IMG/VR virus record: IMGVR_UViG_3300008050_000196
Coordinates: 1-30,048 of that record
Source: a virus
Reading direction: 5' to 3' (one strand)
DNA: 30,048 bases
Part shown: piece by piece, positions 17,073-25,374 of the stretch
Layout of the letters: every line of letters starts with the position of its first letter
Position numbering within the stretch: the stretch's first letter is position 1
Notes under the pieces: generated by a model
What the model was told of the DNA's origin: nothing
Databases searched by the model: none
The model's input: the letters and a program-made list of their open reading frames with translations, nothing else
Translations under genes and position numbers: made by a program

Positions 17073-17798
17073 TTAATAGGTTATTGAAATGTTTTCGGTA
17101 TTAAAGGCCCGCCTGAATTGATCCGACAAGGACTCTTCCGTGGAAGAAGCTTCGTTATTATTAGCGATGCTAGCATGTGGAACTTCAACGTTTTCCACAA
17201 CTTCCTCTACAGTTTCATCGGTTTGAGGAACAGCCTCAGTAGCAATAGCCACACCCTCTTGTGAGGTAGTAGCTAAACGCTTCTCAAGCTCTTCCTGAAC
17301 CTTTGCTTCAAATTGTTTTTCCTGCTCCACTTGAAAAGCTTTGCTCTTATGCTGGAGAAGGGAAGCCAATTTTGATTGATAGCCTTCAAAAACTTCATCG
17401 GAGGCCTCTAGAGTCTTCACTTCGTTCGCCAGAACCGTACGGTCTTGGTCAGAAAGGTCGTAAAGCTCGTCGATAGCTTCCATTCGGCTATTGAACAGCT
17501 GTTCTGCCGCAGCAGCGTTAATGGAAGATTCTAGTGAGTTAATTTTCTCATTAGCCTCTTCCAACTTCGTCTGAAGATCATCTATCGAAGATTTAGCCTC
17601 GCTTGCATCTTTCTCAGCCTGAGCCTTTGCAGCCTCAACAGCCTCTCTTTCCGCCTGAAACTCCGCATCCTTCTCACGAATCTTATCGATAACATGAGAA
17701 GCAACAGTGGCTACAGCTTCCTGAGTGAATTCCGCATTGTCCGCTAACTTCGAATCGAGAACCTTCTCGAACTCGGTTTTGAACTCTGTAATATCCAT
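17073..17798 (-). other. Possible nested in-frame scaffold gene (Met285 start)
   Basis: An in-frame ATG at 17798 begins MDITEFKTEFEKVLD, exactly at the junction between the protease part and the coiled-coil scaffold part of the 525-residue fusion, and would give a 241-residue scaffold. Upstream are an AAAAGGAAA purine run and an A/T-rich TGTAAAAAATACTAATACT stretch that resembles the leaders of other late genes here. A 2-codon out-of-frame ATG-TAA lies between them and could allow reinitiation. Nested scaffold products are established for lambda Nu3. Here it is an inference. Confidence 0.45.
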
Positions 17799-18650
17799 AG
17801 TATTAGTATTTTTTACATTATTAATTTCCTTTTGGGAAATTTTTAAAATATTATTTTTAAAATTATTTTCTGGTATCGTCGCGTCGCGCTTGTCGTTCAC
17901 CTCTAAATCTATATTTTTTTGAACTATTAAGCCGCTCACGTCCGCCGCCGGATTAGTTGTAAATCCAATGCCCAGTGGAAAGACATCTCCTACTACCAAT
18001 CGGTAAATGGGGGTTCCGTCGTTTAAGGCCCCGGCCCCTTCAAAAGCTTTTAGAAAGTGCTTCATTTCATTGATGTGAGTAGGGTCAGTGATAATTTCAG
18101 CGTCCTTTAGGTCCTTTGAACCCAAAGCCAACACAAAATCATTAAAACCCAATTCCCAGCTTGCAGAAATTTTCTTAAAGCAATCGCTTTCTTTATCACT
18201 TGAATCCAAAAGAACGTCCGCAAACTGCTTATTAACAGTCTTATAAATAACTGCTGCTAATGAAATATAATAAGGATCTTTAGTACTAAGAGCCGCCGCA
18301 TTGCCTAAAATCTTATTATTATCAAGGTCGGCAAACCCGGCGTTGACAATATGCCCCACCACCTTTTGCTTTTTATGTTCAATATTTGTGGGCTTATTAA
18401 CGAAGTAATCGATTAAGTCAACAGCAGTTTCTGAATTGATCCCGTCTCCGTTTTTATTGAATTTATTGACAACAGCCGCATTAAAAGCCGCTCCCACCAA
18501 ATCGATATTCCGCTCCAAATCGATAGACTTCGGTATTAAAGGGCGTAAATTCTCTAAAGAGGCTTGACTGATATTAAGGTCGTTTTCTATGTCGCTCGTT
18601 GCGTGGACCGTGAACTCGTAACGAGTCTTATATTTAAAATTATCCGACAT
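17073..18650 (-). CDS. Prohead protease fused to scaffold protein
   Basis: A 525-residue fusion. Residues about 1-250 look like a capsid maturation serine protease: NIEHKKQKVVGHIVNAGF gives the probable catalytic His92, and KKISASWELGF the probable catalytic Ser162 or Ser164, in the H...S order of T4 gp21/HK97-type prohead proteases. Residues about 285-460 are Glu/Lys/Ala-rich and strongly coiled-coil, as in scaffolds. The C-terminus is acidic and disordered up to a conserved-looking basic end (LSDQFRRAFNTE). The protease would digest the scaffold core after assembly. A nested start at Met285 could make scaffold alone, as in lambda C/Nu3. It lies between portal and capsid genes. The family is clear; the active-site choice is inferred. 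Confidence 0.78.
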   Translation of the reverse strand: MSDNFKYKTRYEFTVHATSDIENDLNISQASLENLRPLIPKSIDLERNIDLVGAAFNAAVVNKFNKNGDGINSETAVDLIDYFVNKPTNIEHKKQKVVGHIVNAGFADLDNNKILGNAAALSTKDPYYISLAAVIYKTVNKQFADVLLDSSDKESDCFKKISASWELGFNDFVLALGSKDLKDAEIITDPTHINEMKHFLKAFEGAGALNDGTPIYRLVVGDVFPLGIGFTTNPAADVSGLIVQKNIDLEVNDKRDATIPENNFKNNILKISQKEINNVKNTNTMDITEFKTEFEKVLDSKLADNAEFTQEAVATVASHVIDKIREKDAEFQAEREAVEAAKAQAEKDASEAKSSIDDLQTKLEEANEKINSLESSINAAAAEQLFNSRMEAIDELYDLSDQDRTVLANEVKTLEASDEVFEGYQSKLASLLQHKSKAFQVEQEKQFEAKVQEELEKRLATTSQEGVAIATEAVPQTDETVEEVVENVEVPHASIANNNEASSTEESLSDQFRRAFNTENISITY

Positions 18651-18658
18651 CCTTCATG

Positions 18659-18670
18659 AATATTACACCT
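18659..18670 (-). promoter_or_regulatory. Late-promoter-like element before protease-scaffold gene
   Basis: AGGTGTAATATT on the minus strand, with GTGTA 18 bases before the ATG at 18650, in the 22-base gap after the portal gene. A GAAGG directly touches the start codon and is too close to serve as a normal ribosome site. It matches the recurring element except for G in place of the second A. Confidence 0.45.
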
Positions 18671-18672
18671 AA

Positions 18673-20715
18673 TTATTTATTGAGAGAATTTTTTCTACTA
18701 TGGTGCAAAATAGCTGCAGCGTAATCATCTAGCTCATGTTCTGAGCTAATTTCTAACACTTGTTTCATCGGATTTAATTTAATCAATTTATTAGGATCTT
18801 TGACACAGGCCTTCCCAACTGCCAACCAATCTTTTTTGTCTTTAGCTACCACCACAGACTCGCACACCCTCTCTAGCATCTCTTTTTGGGTCTTGCTGAG
18901 GCGTTTTTTATTGAAAACCTTTTTAGCTTCAGTGGCTAATGAATTATATAGGTCGTTAGTTTTATCAGCAATATTTTTAATCGCGGTAACAGAGTAAGTT
19001 GTCTTCGCTAAGGTTTTGGCTCCCGGCGGCCTTCCCGGTCGCCCAGCACTCCGAGCAGCGTTCTTTTTGTCTTCGTATTCTCGTCGTTTTTCTAATAGTT
19101 TTGCGCCTTCAGGGTGTCTAATCTCTTCTATTTCCTCATCTTCTTCGAAGGTCATAGGCATAGGTGTTCCCCCAACGATAGGGTTGTAATAACCCTTTTG
19201 ACGGTCTTCAACAAATTTTTCTTGAGCCTCGTCAAGCTCTTTATTATTGGGAAAAACACCCGTTTCGATCACTTTGATGCCTTCGCTTGGAGGAAGGATC
19301 CCCAGCTCCATCATACGCGTAATAGTACGTTGCACTTGGGTTTGGTCTTGAAGATCAATGGTTTCGAATTTAGCAAGAGGTGCATTTTTCAATCCGTAGT
19401 TTTTACAGATTTGTTTAATCTCTGGCTGTAGAAAATTATTAAGAAACGCATCCCTAGACTCCTTTAATCTTTGCAAAAACATTTGAGCTTTTATTTCAGT
19501 GCTTGCAAATTTTTCTTGATTTAAAATTATATTTTGTAAACCTTCTTTGATATCCTGATTGACCACTTCGTACTTTGATGGCCCAATAACCTTTTGGATA
19601 TCGGGAATGATGAATTCAGCCTTGGTAGTGTAATCGCTAACCAGAATACGCCCTACGCTCTGATTTTGAAAAAGAGATTGCATGGCTCTTATGTTTCGAG
19701 GATTTACCCCTCCCTTGTCAGGCGTAGTCCCCATTGTGATCATAAGAACTACGTTTTCTATAGTACGACAGATGGATTGATCAATTTTTTTCATTTCCAT
19801 CTTGAATTCTATATCGTCTAAAACAGGAAAGCCAAAAGGAACGGCGAACGGTTCATAATCTTGCTTTTTATAAAAAGAATACTTCAACCTTTTGGGGTCG
19901 AGATCCACCCTCATACCGCTTAATGACCATGAATCGTTTTTTATTTTTTGCTTGATTTCTACGTCAAGAGCCTCATAAAGTTCCTTGTCTTCGTCAGTCT
20001 TTGGATTTTTTAATCTTTCTGCTTCGTACTCGCTCAGGACTTTTGCGTAAAGACCTACATCAAATGAAGTTGCGCGCTTGGCCACAACGTCGAAAGGGTT
20101 TAACAGAATATATCTAACAGGTAGTTTGTTAGTTTTTAAAGTTATTCCAAAATTTCTCACCTTAGAAAAATCCTCGACATTGATTTTCCCTTCAATAGTA
20201 TATAAAAATACATTCCCACTTCGATAGAACTCTCTAAAGAACTGGTCTTTTAAACTCCAGATTTTAATTTTTTTCAACCAAGCGTTAACAAACGCTCTAG
20301 ACTTTACGGTGCCCCCTTCCAGATACAATGTAGAATTAGCAAAATCAGCCATCATATCAACCGCATTTCTAAAAACAGCTATATTGGCATAAGCCTTCTG
20401 AGTTAATTCGATAGCATCCCGAACATTTACGCCATCAAGCCCATATTCGTACGGAAGCATTCCGGCTCTAATATTACTATATTTAAAAAGCTTAGGTGCA
20501 ATGGCGATATTATTGCGCCGAGTGCCAGTGCTGTTTGTCGGCCCTCCTGAACGAGAATAAGCCACAGACTCATAATTATAAAAAGACTCACCTATTAGCT
20601 GGGGCTGATATGCCCCAGTGCTTCCTTGAGCCATATTCTCAAAGGATTTTTGTTGCTGCTCCTTGAACTTATTCCAATAATCGGACCTTTTGGTATATCT
20701 CCGTTTTTCAGCCAT
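18673..20715 (-). CDS. Portal protein with AT-hook-like C-terminal region
   Basis: A 680-residue protein forming the dodecameric DNA entry ring of the capsid. Residues about 90-520 show the portal-like order: wing helices (AYANIAVFRNAVDMMADFA), a conserved strand-turn (FREFYRSGNVFLYTIEGK near 158-175), and long stem/crown helices with a Gln/Arg-rich block (LQRLKESRDAFLNNFLQPEI). The C-terminal part (about 530-680) is extra: highly charged, with two overlapping GRP cores (SAGRPGRPPGAK near 555-567) typical of AT-hook DNA-binding motifs, then helical and basic. Location between TerL and the protease is canonical. Portal identity is well supported; the AT-hook function is inferred. Confidence 0.85.
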   Translation of the reverse strand: MAEKRRYTKRSDYWNKFKEQQQKSFENMAQGSTGAYQPQLIGESFYNYESVAYSRSGGPTNSTGTRRNNIAIAPKLFKYSNIRAGMLPYEYGLDGVNVRDAIELTQKAYANIAVFRNAVDMMADFANSTLYLEGGTVKSRAFVNAWLKKIKIWSLKDQFFREFYRSGNVFLYTIEGKINVEDFSKVRNFGITLKTNKLPVRYILLNPFDVVAKRATSFDVGLYAKVLSEYEAERLKNPKTDEDKELYEALDVEIKQKIKNDSWSLSGMRVDLDPKRLKYSFYKKQDYEPFAVPFGFPVLDDIEFKMEMKKIDQSICRTIENVVLMITMGTTPDKGGVNPRNIRAMQSLFQNQSVGRILVSDYTTKAEFIIPDIQKVIGPSKYEVVNQDIKEGLQNIILNQEKFASTEIKAQMFLQRLKESRDAFLNNFLQPEIKQICKNYGLKNAPLAKFETIDLQDQTQVQRTITRMMELGILPPSEGIKVIETGVFPNNKELDEAQEKFVEDRQKGYYNPIVGGTPMPMTFEEDEEIEEIRHPEGAKLLEKRREYEDKKNAARSAGRPGRPPGAKTLAKTTYSVTAIKNIADKTNDLYNSLATEAKKVFNKKRLSKTQKEMLERVCESVVVAKDKKDWLAVGKACVKDPNKLIKLNPMKQVLEISSEHELDDYAAAILHHSRKNSLNK

Positions 20716-20721
20716 GTTAAA

Positions 20722-20735
20722 AATAAATTACACTT
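20722..20735 (-). promoter_or_regulatory. Late-promoter-like element before portal gene
   Basis: AAGTGTAATTTATT on the minus strand, with GTGTA 18 bases before the ATG at 20715. It is a strong match to the recurring element. The leader has no Shine-Dalgarno sequence (the last bases are TTTTTAAC). Confidence 0.5.
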
Positions 20736-20768
20736 AAAGTCATTGAAGTGACTTTGAAAGTTACTTTC
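20736..20768. repeat. Short inverted repeats between TerL and portal
   Basis: Two adjacent small palindromes fill the gap: AAAGTCA / TGACTTT around a 6-base loop (20736-20755), and GAAAG / CTTTC around 3 bases (20756-20768). Neither is followed by a clear T-run, so they are poor terminators. They sit directly upstream of the promoter-like element and could be an operator or an mRNA-processing hairpin. This is a weak call. Confidence 0.3.
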
Positions 20769-20769
20769 T

Positions 20770-22677
20770 TTACATTATAAACTCTGGAACGAATGTTTCT
20801 ATAACATGTTCCTGTTGTACATTAAGAGAATCAAAATGGACTTTGGCCATCCAGTTAGCCAAAACCAAAGCCGAATAAGAATCCTTGCGGGCTTTGTCTG
20901 GCCCGGTCTGCCGACGCAGATTAGCGGGCAAATCAAAGGTTTGAGTCCCTTGGGAGGTGGTTGTTATCTGAATAAGAGCGCATTCGTTTTTTGTTAATTC
21001 TATCATATCTGATTGATGCTCAATAAAATCAATCATTTTTGCTCCCGGGTTTTGGTTGGTCTCCTCTTTTGTGCGTAAAAATTTAATATTCTGTATGGGA
21101 ATGCTTTTATTTTTTTGTTTGGTATAGGAGTCATCAATGGCGCGGCTAGCGAAATAAAGGCGGCGGTGGTCAAAATTAGCCTGTAATAATTCGTTGGCTT
21201 GCCGGATCCAGTGGCTCGTGGGCTTGCGTAACGTTACATATTTGTAATCCTTTTTGTTGTACTGGTTTTTATAAGACTGTAATCCTTTTTGGTATTCTTC
21301 GGGCTTGTCCAAGCCCACCTCTATAGTCTGTAGTTTAATATTTTTTTGTTTAAAGGTGTCGCTTTCATTACAGGCCTGCAAAAACTGCACCCCCCCGTTG
21401 TAGTCTCCACATACAGAGATTATATTAAAATTTTCCAAACAAAATAAAAAATAATCAATATGATTTTTCAAAGAAGTTCCAGATAATGCGTAACCATGAA
21501 CCAAGGTGGCTTTTTGCTCTTCGGCATGAAGTTTTAAAATTTGAATTGCAAAATCATCCGAACTTTCAGTTTGCGACCACGACGGATCGAACGCCAAAAT
21601 ATATTCTGAACTTGGGTCTCCTTGAACCTCTACGCAAGGCGACTCTCCGTCAGAAACTGTGCATAGTGCCATTTTACTGGTTTTAAAATACCCCGAACTA
21701 TCATCCGTGAAAATAGCACCAAACTCTCGTTCGAATTGAGACTGACTCATGGTGGCTTTAGCTTGGTGAAGCAAATTTTGATCATACAGCTGCGGGGGAG
21801 CGCAATCGTAACTATATTGCATAACACATCGCGACGCGTTATCTTTTTGCTTTTCGGCTGATATCAAAAACTCAAACTGTTGATAAAGCTTATAAAGATA
21901 TTCGAACTTATAAGAAGCAGAGGACAAAGCTATAAGCTTGTTGTTAGGCCAAATATGCCTATCCCCTTCTTTCATTTTTTTTTCTTCCATTAAGCGGGTC
22001 TCCAGTTTAAAAAGCTCATCTCGTTGTGTTGGGTTTTCAACAACAGATAAAAAGGGAATAATGACCTCGTTATAGATTCTTTCAGGCATCAGAGCAAACT
22101 CGTCAATAATGATTCTATGAAAGCGAAACCCACGAAGTTTTTCGCCGTCCCCTAAAGGCAAAGCCCGGATACGACTCGTACCAATCTCCATTAACCATTC
22201 GTCATTACTTTTAGAGGTTTTAGTAATGCATTGACGAAAAAATGCAGCCTCTGGTTTATTGGCAATATCCTCTATCTTTTTAAAAATCATTTTAGCTTGA
22301 CGAAAAGATTTAGACAATATACCAATTTCAACGCCTTGATTCAACACAGCATCTAAAACTGCAAAAATACCCGTTGTAAAAGATTTAGACATTCCTCGGC
22401 TCCATACTCCTAAAAAATAGTCCGTTTCAAACATGGACTTGATCGCCATGTGTTGAAAGGGGAAAAGTTTAACCCCTAAAAGAAGATCGGTAGCAAAGGT
22501 AACATTATTACGCAAAAACTCATACAAAGCTAGTTTAGCCTCTCTTTCGTCCAAAAAACCCTCTATAGCCAAAAGGTCTTCGTTACTTCTGAGAGAAACG
22601 GTTCGTCTTTTTTGATGACCTTCTTGCCAGCTCATTCTTCCCGAGTGTCCCAAAAGTATTGCATATCGGTTTGCCAA
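20770..22677 (-). CDS. Terminase large subunit (packaging ATPase-nuclease)
   Basis: A 635-residue motor that pumps DNA into the prohead and cuts the concatemer. The ATPase domain has a variant Walker A (VWSRGMSKSF, near residues 90-100) and Walker B IIIDEFAL (near 186-193). The C-terminal RNase H-like nuclease keeps its acidic residues: LAFDPSW (near 362), CGDYNGG (near 424) and KDSYSALVLANW (near 598). The protein is therefore probably fully active. Its start overlaps the ERCC4-type nuclease gene by 46 bases. No typical small terminase gene is certain nearby; the 356-residue gene two positions upstream is a candidate only. The identity is secure. Confidence 0.92.
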   Translation of the reverse strand: MANRYAILLGHSGRMSWQEGHQKRRTVSLRSNEDLLAIEGFLDEREAKLALYEFLRNNVTFATDLLLGVKLFPFQHMAIKSMFETDYFLGVWSRGMSKSFTTGIFAVLDAVLNQGVEIGILSKSFRQAKMIFKKIEDIANKPEAAFFRQCITKTSKSNDEWLMEIGTSRIRALPLGDGEKLRGFRFHRIIIDEFALMPERIYNEVIIPFLSVVENPTQRDELFKLETRLMEEKKMKEGDRHIWPNNKLIALSSASYKFEYLYKLYQQFEFLISAEKQKDNASRCVMQYSYDCAPPQLYDQNLLHQAKATMSQSQFEREFGAIFTDDSSGYFKTSKMALCTVSDGESPCVEVQGDPSSEYILAFDPSWSQTESSDDFAIQILKLHAEEQKATLVHGYALSGTSLKNHIDYFLFCLENFNIISVCGDYNGGVQFLQACNESDTFKQKNIKLQTIEVGLDKPEEYQKGLQSYKNQYNKKDYKYVTLRKPTSHWIRQANELLQANFDHRRLYFASRAIDDSYTKQKNKSIPIQNIKFLRTKEETNQNPGAKMIDFIEHQSDMIELTKNECALIQITTTSQGTQTFDLPANLRRQTGPDKARKDSYSALVLANWMAKVHFDSLNVQQEHVIETFVPEFIM

Positions 22678-23579
22678 ATATTTTTACCCACTACCAAAAG
22701 TCTTGGAATAAGATATGTTGCATTATCCCTAGTTCCTGTAAATATAAACTGACATACTCGCGGATAATCATGGCAAATATCTTTTATTTGTCTTAACGTA
22801 TAATCAATGTTAGAGCGCCTATTAAAAATTCTATTTTCTTTTGTAATTTTTTCTACGCTAGACTCAACAACAACAAATAAATAAGCGTCCATTTCTTGAG
22901 CTCGAACTATCTCGCGACGAAACCTTTCTATATTATTTTTAGCTAAAGTTCCCTGCAAATCGTTTCCTGATTTCCTATCTACGAAAGTATAACTATAGTG
23001 TTCCCCCAACGCGGTGTAATCGCCAATATCTAATTTAAGAGTTTGATTGTTACACGCCGTAAAGCTCAGAGGCTGTTGCTCTCGAGTATCTATCGCAATC
23101 TCTAAGTCTTTTGGCAATTCAAAACTAAAAAAATCTTTAGGTAAATTTTTATTGTAGAGAGGCTCACACCCTATCGCTTCGCAAGCGGCATTATAGTTGC
23201 CAAATAATTCCTTGTAAATGGAAACGGAAGGCATAAAGGAGTTTTTTGTCTCCAAATGAAAAGGGCCGTATTTTCTTTTCTTTTTAAGTTGCCGCTTTTC
23301 GAGTATGGAAAAAGCATATTTTTTCACCTCTTCCCTTGGGTGTTGGTTGCACCACTTAAGCATCTGCTGTTTTGTTGAAAAATCTCTTTCAAAATATTCA
23401 TCAAACCTTTTGAAGGGAAGCGGCTCGCCTGTAAGTTTATTTTCCCGAGGATGATATTGCGTATAATAAGAAGCTAAATTTAAACCATGTTGCTTGATGT
23501 GTTTATGTAAAGAGGCTCGGCTAGTAAATTCTTTTTTACATTCAGCGCAAGGGAAAATTTTGGTGCATATTCTTTCCAT
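22632..23579 (-). CDS. C2H2 zinc finger / HNH-repeat / ERCC4-type nuclease
   Basis: A 315-residue multidomain protein. Residues 11-31 are a textbook C2H2 finger (C11-x2-C14-x12-H27-x3-H31, with F18 and L24). Residues about 114-140 (PSVSIYKELFGNYNAACEAIG) match the repeat found next to HNH homing nucleases. Residues 160-300 form an ERCC4/XPF-type nuclease: IDTRE (D164-E167), GDY (186-188), DRKSGND (201-207, a D-for-E version of ERKx3D). It overlaps TerL by 46 bases and the upstream gene by one base, so it is made with the packaging genes. A branch- or junction-cleaving role before packaging, as T4 endonuclease VII performs, is plausible but inferred. The nuclease call is firm; the substrate is unknown. 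Confidence 0.82.
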   Translation of the reverse strand: MERICTKIFPCAECKKEFTSRASLHKHIKQHGLNLASYYTQYHPRENKLTGEPLPFKRFDEYFERDFSTKQQMLKWCNQHPREEVKKYAFSILEKRQLKKKRKYGPFHLETKNSFMPSVSIYKELFGNYNAACEAIGCEPLYNKNLPKDFFSFELPKDLEIAIDTREQQPLSFTACNNQTLKLDIGDYTALGEHYSYTFVDRKSGNDLQGTLAKNNIERFRREIVRAQEMDAYLFVVVESSVEKITKENRIFNRRSNIDYTLRQIKDICHDYPRVCQFIFTGTRDNATYLIPRLLVVGKNIWQTDMQYFWDTREE

Positions 23580-24649
23580 TAGATTGCATCCTCTTGGCTA
23601 ATTCCCATCACGCGAGCTTTCCAGTCTGACATTTTTTCTATTCCGTCAGCTTCTTTTTTTATAACCTTTTTTTGCATTTCGGCCATTTTAATCATAAGTT
23701 TACGTTCCTCTTCGTCTTGAAAAAGTTGAACCAATGAAATTACAGAAGCGTTCCGCTGCTCTTGATTGGCCACCCGTTTAGCACGCTCGCCGTTTAGTTT
23801 TGCCAACATTTTATCAACACGATTAATACACTGATTGTACTCTTCCGCTTTAGTTTTAAGCATTTCAGTCAACCTCATTGTGAGTTCGTTTTGGCCCTCC
23901 GTGTCATCAAACATTAAGTTTAACTTCTGCTTGTGCTGTTCTATTTCTTTTAGATTCACATAGTCCATGCACACATTAACATATAAATTTAATTCGTCTG
24001 AAGTTAGATCTGGTTTGTCCCACGTGCTGCGCACATACTCAGACTCAAAAAGCTCGCGACTCTGTTTTGTAATATAAGAGTTTATGACCTGTAAAAACCT
24101 AGGTGCGTTTAAAAAGGTAATTAACTTTTCTATACATTTTTTATCCCTCACGTTAAGCCTATTTATTTCAAATTCTGTTGACGCCACCTTATTGAGCTTT
24201 TTAATGGCCGTCGTGAGAACATGAGGTGGGGTGTACTTTTCTCCTGCGGCGTCATCTCGTAGGCCAAAAGTAGAAGAAAATTCATTTGAAATATATTCAC
24301 ATAAGGCAATAAATTTTTCAGTCTCCGCGAACCCCTTGCTCTTAGACTCCTTGGGCCATAAAAGTTGCCCTACTTCTAGCTTGGTCATTTCGGGGCAGTA
24401 GTGCTGTTTGGCAAAAGACTTTTCAGTGTCAGTTAAAAAGTGTTTGACTACTCTTTTTTTTACTTTAGTTCTATAGCTTAGCCCTTTTTCCACCCAATAC
24501 CTTCTTAAAGCCCTCCCTCGAACTGTACTGCCTTTTTCATTTGGATCATCGAATAATTTTTTGGTGCATTCGCTTAAATCGCCCTCCAACTCTTCGAATA
24601 GTTTTAGGCTTTTTTCCTTTTCTTCTTTTGTTAGAATATACTCTTTCAT
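23579..24649 (-). CDS. Unknown helical protein between sigma factor and nuclease
   Basis: A 356-residue, almost wholly helical and charged protein. An N-terminal third of possible helix-turn-helix character (STVRGRALRRYWVEKGLSY near 41-59; MTKLEVGQLLWPKE near 88-101) is followed by a coiled-coil-like C-terminal half (LTMRLTEMLKTKAEEYN, then a KMAEMQKKVIKKE stretch). It overlaps the sigma gene by four bases (ATGA) and abuts the nuclease gene by one. Position and DNA-binding-like N-terminus would suit a terminase small subunit, but it is longer than usual (typically 150-250) and I see no diagnostic motif. Unassigned. Confidence 0.65.
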   Translation of the reverse strand: MKEYILTKEEKEKSLKLFEELEGDLSECTKKLFDDPNEKGSTVRGRALRRYWVEKGLSYRTKVKKRVVKHFLTDTEKSFAKQHYCPEMTKLEVGQLLWPKESKSKGFAETEKFIALCEYISNEFSSTFGLRDDAAGEKYTPPHVLTTAIKKLNKVASTEFEINRLNVRDKKCIEKLITFLNAPRFLQVINSYITKQSRELFESEYVRSTWDKPDLTSDELNLYVNVCMDYVNLKEIEQHKQKLNLMFDDTEGQNELTMRLTEMLKTKAEEYNQCINRVDKMLAKLNGERAKRVANQEQRNASVISLVQLFQDEEERKLMIKMAEMQKKVIKKEADGIEKMSDWKARVMGISQEDAI

Positions 24650-25374
24650 TCGAAAAATATATCAGTTTCGTCGCATATTTTCTTAGCGATCTTTTTATAA
24701 AAATTTTTTAAGTTCTTTATCTGCTTGTAGCCCGCCTTACGTCCTTTTTCGTTACTTTTGTATCCCAGTACCTTCGCTACAACCTCCTCGTCTATGTGGT
24801 CAATAAATAACATTTTATAAATTATAAAATGACGATCATTTAGATATTGCCTCATCAACAAGTGCAGGGACTGAACTGCACTTCCTATACTATAATGATC
24901 TTCAGGTACCGTATATCTATCAAAATAATTTGTCTCCAAAGGAACTGGTATTTTGATATCGTAAGCCTGTTTGCGTGTTTTTTCCCATTTGGCGTACAGG
25001 TCACATTCGTTAGACTGCAATCCCGTAGAAGTAAAAGAACATAAATTAGAAACTTGGCCGTGGCCTTGTTCTTTGGACTGATTGTACTTACAGCTAATAC
25101 ATGGTCGCGCAAAATTAGAATAGTTATTGCGCAATATGTTTTTCAGCTGATTGGAGATAATTTTATTTACCCACGGCTCTATAGGGCGCGACTGGTCCCA
25201 CTGCTCCCACTTATTATAAATATGAGTTCGAATAATTTGAGATACATCGTCGAAATCTAACCACGCTAAAGCGTGAAGATGCCACTTGTAGTACCGCTTC
25301 CTTATTTCATTATCGACAGTCTCAAATTTATCTTCGTAGGTCTGTTTTTTATCCTGCGCCACCGTCGCCAACAT
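24646..25374 (-). CDS. Late-transcription sigma factor (T4 gp55-like)
   Basis: A 242-residue divergent sigma factor. Residues about 18-85 fit sigma region 2 (LDFDDVSQIIRTHIYNKWEQ, then PIEPWVNKIISNQLKNILRNNY). A cysteine-containing insert follows (C92, C95, C112, C124), which may bind zinc. Residues about 176-235 form a helical region-4-like end (EEVVAKVLGYKSNEKG). Established knowledge: T4 gp55 directs RNA polymerase to late promoters with a TATAAATA box. Here recurring AAGTGTA + A/T elements precede many structural genes, making this protein the best candidate to read them. It overlaps the zinc-ribbon gene upstream by 26 bases and the next gene by four. Target promoters are inferred. Confidence 0.8.
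   Translation of the reverse strand: MLATVAQDKKQTYEDKFETVDNEIRKRYYKWHLHALAWLDFDDVSQIIRTHIYNKWEQWDQSRPIEPWVNKIISNQLKNILRNNYSNFARPCISCKYNQSKEQGHGQVSNLCSFTSTGLQSNECDLYAKWEKTRKQAYDIKIPVPLETNYFDRYTVPEDHYSIGSAVQSLHLLMRQYLNDRHFIIYKMLFIDHIDEEVVAKVLGYKSNEKGRKAGYKQIKNLKNFYKKIAKKICDETDIFFE

Noticed and set aside
18420-18460. EF-hand-like loop (NKNGDGINSE) in the protease domain
   Set aside because: It sits before the catalytic His region and looks like part of the protease fold. A single loop without flanking EF helices is not enough for a calcium site.
20770-22677. Idea that the ERCC4 enzyme replaces a missing terminase nuclease
   Set aside because: TerL keeps three acidic residue positions of the RNase H-like nuclease (FDPSW, GDYNG, KDSYSA), so no replacement is needed.
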